DNA of 64,000 nucleotides, taken from assembly GCA_011056555.1 (NCBI GenBank), contig DSEQ01000005.1, positions 34,346 through 98,345 of the forward strand, in the 5' to 3' direction. Shown here in pieces: positions 61,545-64,000 of the stretch. The notes beneath the pieces are model-generated. The model did not search any database and had not been told where the DNA came from. It worked only from the letters and a program-made list of their open reading frames with translations. This DNA is from Candidatus Zixiibacteriota bacterium (lineage in GTDB: Bacteria > Zixibacteria > MSB-5A5 > JAABVY01). The first letter of the stretch is position 1. Each line of letters starts with the position of its first letter. A program made the position numbers and the translations under genes.

Positions 61545-61853
61545 ATGTTAAATACTATCAATTGTTGGAGCTGCAAAGAAGAGATAGAGGTACCGGAAAA
61601 GGTTACCCGTCAGGATGAGTGCCCCAACTGCAGTACTCCCCTCAAATGCTGTTTTCACTGCCGCTTCTATGACAAAGAGGCGTACCATCAATGTCTGGAG
61701 CCGCAGGCTGAATGGGTGCGGTACAAGGAAAAGGCCAATTTCTGCGAGTATTTCAAGTACCGGTTTGCCTACATGGAAAAGCAGGAAGAAATGCCCCTCG
61801 ATACCCCCGAGGCCCGCAAAAATGCTTGGGATTCACTTTTTGACGATGAATAA
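61545..61853 (+). CDS. Small cysteine-rich (zinc-ribbon-like) protein of unknown function
   Basis: 102 residues with ten Cys/His-type ligands: CWSC near the start, CPNC ~20 residues later (a classic zinc ribbon), then CCFHCRFYDKEAYHQCLEPQAEW and FCEYFKYR as a second cluster. The last ~30 residues are acidic (DTPEARKNAWDSLFDDE). No signal peptide. I do not recognise a named family; it could bind nucleic acid or act as an adaptor. It has its own strong promoter and is followed by a 120-nt gap before the GlmU-like gene. Confidence 0.75.
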   Translation: MLNTINCWSCKEEIEVPEKVTRQDECPNCSTPLKCCFHCRFYDKEAYHQCLEPQAEWVRYKEKANFCEYFKYRFAYMEKQEEMPLDTPEARKNAWDSLFDDE

Positions 61854-61974
61854 TCCCGGCGCCCTTTATTTTGCGCATATCTCCTAATCTGGGGCTATTT
61901 ATTAATATTTTTAAACTTGCCTTATTCTCTGCCCGCTTATATAATCATATTCAATTTGAGGATAAGACCGATAT

Positions 61975-63261
61975 ATGGATGTGAAGATTTACATTTTCGA
62001 GGACGATGATTTCGAACACTTCTATCCTCTCACATACAATCGTCCCGTCTACACGCTTCTCACCGGAACATTCCGGCTCTATGAAAAATGGCAGAGATTA
62101 TTTAATCGACCCGAAGTCGGTTTCTTGTGCCGGGGCGAGATTTCCAATTATGTACACGAGCAGAGTAAAATCAAATGCAATCGCTTCGAGTTTGAGGGTT
62201 GTGATAAGGTCATTTTCATAAACGGCCGGGTCATACCCGATAAGAAGACAGCAGATACACTGCTCACCTCCAGCGCCGATTCTATGTACCTCACAGGAGG
62301 GAATCTCTCCGCTCTTGTTCTCGACCCGAAGTCACCCGCGGCAGATAAGCTCAGGCAGATGAACTTCTGGGGCTATGGCCATTTCAAATCGATTATAAAT
62401 ACTCTCCCGAAGTCTGAGCTGGAGTGCGAATGGATGAACTATATCTGGGATTTTGTAAGACTGAACGGCAGGCAGATAGAAACGGATTTCTTGTATTTCA
62501 GTTCCGACTTTGAGCGCTATGACAAGGCCATCGAAGACCTGACCAATGTTGGCTGTCTAATTTATTCTCCCGGCCATGTCAGGGTAGCTCCCGATGCGCA
62601 GGTTGACGGTCAAACTGTTCTTGATGCGCGCAGCGGTCCGATCATAATTTCCGATAATGTCAAGATATATTCCCACAGCCGGATCGAGGGCCCCTGCTAC
62701 ATTGGGCCGGATACGCACATCGTGGGAGCGAAAGTGCGCGGAGGATGTTCCCTCGGCCCCGGTTGCAGGATCGGGGGAGAGGTAGAGGAATCGATCTTCC
62801 AGGGTTATTCAAATAAATATCATGAAGGCTTTATGGGACACGCATTCCTGGGTGAATGGGTGAACTTGGGCGCTTTGACAACAAATTCGGACTTGAAGAA
62901 CAATTACGGCAGTATCAAGGTCGATATCGGGATCGGTCTCGTGGATACAGGACAGATGAAAATCGGCTCATTTATTGGGGATCATGTTAAAACGGGTATC
63001 GGCATGCTCCTGAATACCGGCATTTCAATAGGATTTGGCTCCAATATCTTTGGTGGAGGGCTGATATCTGAAAAATATATTCCTCCATTTATCTGGGGCG
63101 GAAATGACGGCTACTCCGAGTACCGGCTCGACAAAGCCCTTGAGACAGCCGCGATCGCCATGTCCAGGAGGGGAGAGGAGTTAACGACAGCAGGTGCCGC
63201 GGTGTTCAAATCCATATTTGATTTCACATGCGAGAAGCGGAACAGGTTTATTAAAGGATAA
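61975..63261 (+). CDS. GlmU-like putative sugar nucleotidyltransferase / left-handed beta-helix protein
   Basis: 428 residues. The N-terminal ~200 residues open with IYIFEDDDFEHFYPLTYNRPVYTLLTGTFRLYEKW, characteristic of a GlmU-related family with a degenerate nucleotidyltransferase domain. The C-terminal part is hexapeptide-repeat: IIISDNVKIYSHSRIEGPCYIGPDTHIVGAKVRGGCSLGPGCRIGGEV, HEGFMGHAFLGEWVNLGALTTNSDLKNNYG. It probably makes or modifies a nucleotide sugar. It lies upstream of galT, consistent with UDP-sugar metabolism. Substrate is unknown. Confidence 0.85.
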   Translation: MDVKIYIFEDDDFEHFYPLTYNRPVYTLLTGTFRLYEKWQRLFNRPEVGFLCRGEISNYVHEQSKIKCNRFEFEGCDKVIFINGRVIPDKKTADTLLTSSADSMYLTGGNLSALVLDPKSPAADKLRQMNFWGYGHFKSIINTLPKSELECEWMNYIWDFVRLNGRQIETDFLYFSSDFERYDKAIEDLTNVGCLIYSPGHVRVAPDAQVDGQTVLDARSGPIIISDNVKIYSHSRIEGPCYIGPDTHIVGAKVRGGCSLGPGCRIGGEVEESIFQGYSNKYHEGFMGHAFLGEWVNLGALTTNSDLKNNYGSIKVDIGIGLVDTGQMKIGSFIGDHVKTGIGMLLNTGISIGFGSNIFGGGLISEKYIPPFIWGGNDGYSEYRLDKALETAAIAMSRRGEELTTAGAAVFKSIFDFTCEKRNRFIKG

Positions 63262-63373
63262 ATTTGAACAGCAGCAATTGGGATGAATAATGAAAACTGT
63301 CAATCTGACGATATCTAAGATAAACAGCAGCTTTGATCAGGGAGTTTTTCTATTAAAATAACAGGAGACATGG

Positions 63374-64000
63374 ATGCCTGAATTACGTAAAGACCCGATT
63401 ATTGGAAGATGGGTTATTATTTCTACCGAACGCGGCAAGCGTCCTTCTGATTTCACCTCGGAACCAAAAAGCAGAGATAATAAATTGTGTCCTTTTTGTT
63501 ATGGGAACGAGCATCTCACACCGCCCGAAGTGTATGCGGTTCGTCCGGATGGATCTCGACCTAATACGCCGGGCTGGAAATTGCGGGTTATTCCCAACAA
63601 GTATCCGGCTCTTAAGATCGAGGGTGATTTGAACCGCGAGGGTGAAGGTATATTCGACCGCATGAATGGCGTGGGGGCGCATGAGGTAATCATCGAATCG
63701 CCGGATCATCTCAAAGACCTGGCCGATCTGGAAGCTAAAGATATAGAGGGGGTACTTAAGGCCTTTATTATAAGGATGAAGGATCTGCGCAAGGATGTGC
63801 GCTTCCGGTATTGCCTGGTATTCAAGAATCACGGCAAGGAAGCCGGAGCATCACTGGAACATACACACAGTCAGTTGATCGCCACCCCGATCGTCCCCAA
63901 GTCGGTTATGGAAGAGATGGATGGGGCGAGCGCGTATTTTGAGTTTAAAGAACGATGCATTTTCTGCGATATAATCAAGCAGGAGATTTCCCAAAATATA
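63374..64000 (+). CDS. galT: Galactose-1-phosphate uridylyltransferase (3' end outside window)
   Basis: 209 codons are visible and the frame is open to the window end. MPELRKDPIIGRWVIISTERGKRPSDF is the usual opening; CPFCYGNE (zinc Cys pair), WKLRVIPNKYPAL, VGAHEVIIESPDH, VFKNHGKEAGASLEHTHSQLIATP (HxHxQ with the uridylylated His) and CIFCDII follow. It exchanges UDP between glucose and galactose 1-phosphates (or acts as an ADP-sugar phosphorylase). AGGAGA precedes the ATG. Confidence 0.93.
   Translation, partial: MPELRKDPIIGRWVIISTERGKRPSDFTSEPKSRDNKLCPFCYGNEHLTPPEVYAVRPDGSRPNTPGWKLRVIPNKYPALKIEGDLNREGEGIFDRMNGVGAHEVIIESPDHLKDLADLEAKDIEGVLKAFIIRMKDLRKDVRFRYCLVFKNHGKEAGASLEHTHSQLIATPIVPKSVMEEMDGASAYFEFKERCIFCDIIKQEISQNI

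Overview
The window reads as a chromosomal segment of a free-living Gram-negative bacterium of roughly 48% GC. A PorV/PorQ-like outer-membrane protein sits next to a protein with a FlgD-like C-terminal sorting domain, and there are eight secreted proteins or remnants ending in dockerin-like repeats (pattern CGDxNxDGxVNVSDAVxIINYVF). Together with a heat-shock operon of hrcA-grpE-dnaK-dnaJ-prmA-rsmE, this points to the FCB superphylum, most likely a candidate phylum such as Zixibacteria. That placement is inference from gene style, not from a marker-gene tree.

Layout. 1-2.5 kb: type-IX-style exported protein and PorV-like protein. 2.6-7.6 kb (minus): M29 aminopeptidase, DinB-like, SpoIIM-like, HEAT-repeat protein and an AGCS amino-acid symporter with a probable leaderless promoter. 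7.6-8.4 kb: a RAYT transposase bracketed by four REP-like palindromes. 8.5-10.7 kb (minus): an ECF sigma / zinc-finger anti-sigma / two Spy-CpxP-like proteins stress module. 10.9-11.7 kb: a cohesin-like protein and tRNA-Leu(UAA). 11.7-17.3 kb: an island of secreted dockerin proteins, one broken by an in-frame TAA. 17.5-20.7 kb: squalene-synthase-like protein, SIMPL protein and an NtrC-type activator. 20.7-29.8 kb (minus): M4 metalloprotease, beta-barrel protein, dockerin proteins and a tail-fibre-like protein; one dockerin gene is broken by an in-frame TGA. 30-33.4 kb: a sigma-54 promoter in front of a lipoprotein and a PEGA/DUF4384 protein with a huge Ser/Gly/Lys tail. 33.5-42.8 kb: CIRCE-controlled heat-shock operon, prepilin peptidase and a sensor histidine kinase. 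42.9-45.1 kb: M14 carboxypeptidase with dockerin. 45.6-54.9 kb: a long housekeeping run (glyA, cutA, SAM hydrolase-like, dCMP deaminase, nrdR, tatC, UbiA-family prenyltransferase, ferredoxin, archease, rtcB). 54.95-55.04 kb: a candidate small-RNA gene. 55.1-64 kb: NarL regulator, DUF1573, PLP beta-family enzyme, TPR protein, purE, purD, queuosine-precursor transporter, GlmU-like protein and the start of galT.

How it fits together. Much of the accessory content is cell-surface or extracellular: proteases, a beta-helix protein, a VWA protein and a lectin-like remnant that share a C-terminal dockerin-like module, plus a cohesin-like protein that could be a partner. The sigma-54 promoter at 30.13 kb, the NtrC-type activator at 19.3 kb and the histidine kinase at 40.9 kb are candidates for one regulatory circuit. 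The most unusual items are the candidate small RNA between rtcB and the NarL regulator, the two dockerin genes each interrupted by a single in-frame stop, the REP/RAYT unit, and a palindrome abutting the promoter of the tail-fibre-like gene.
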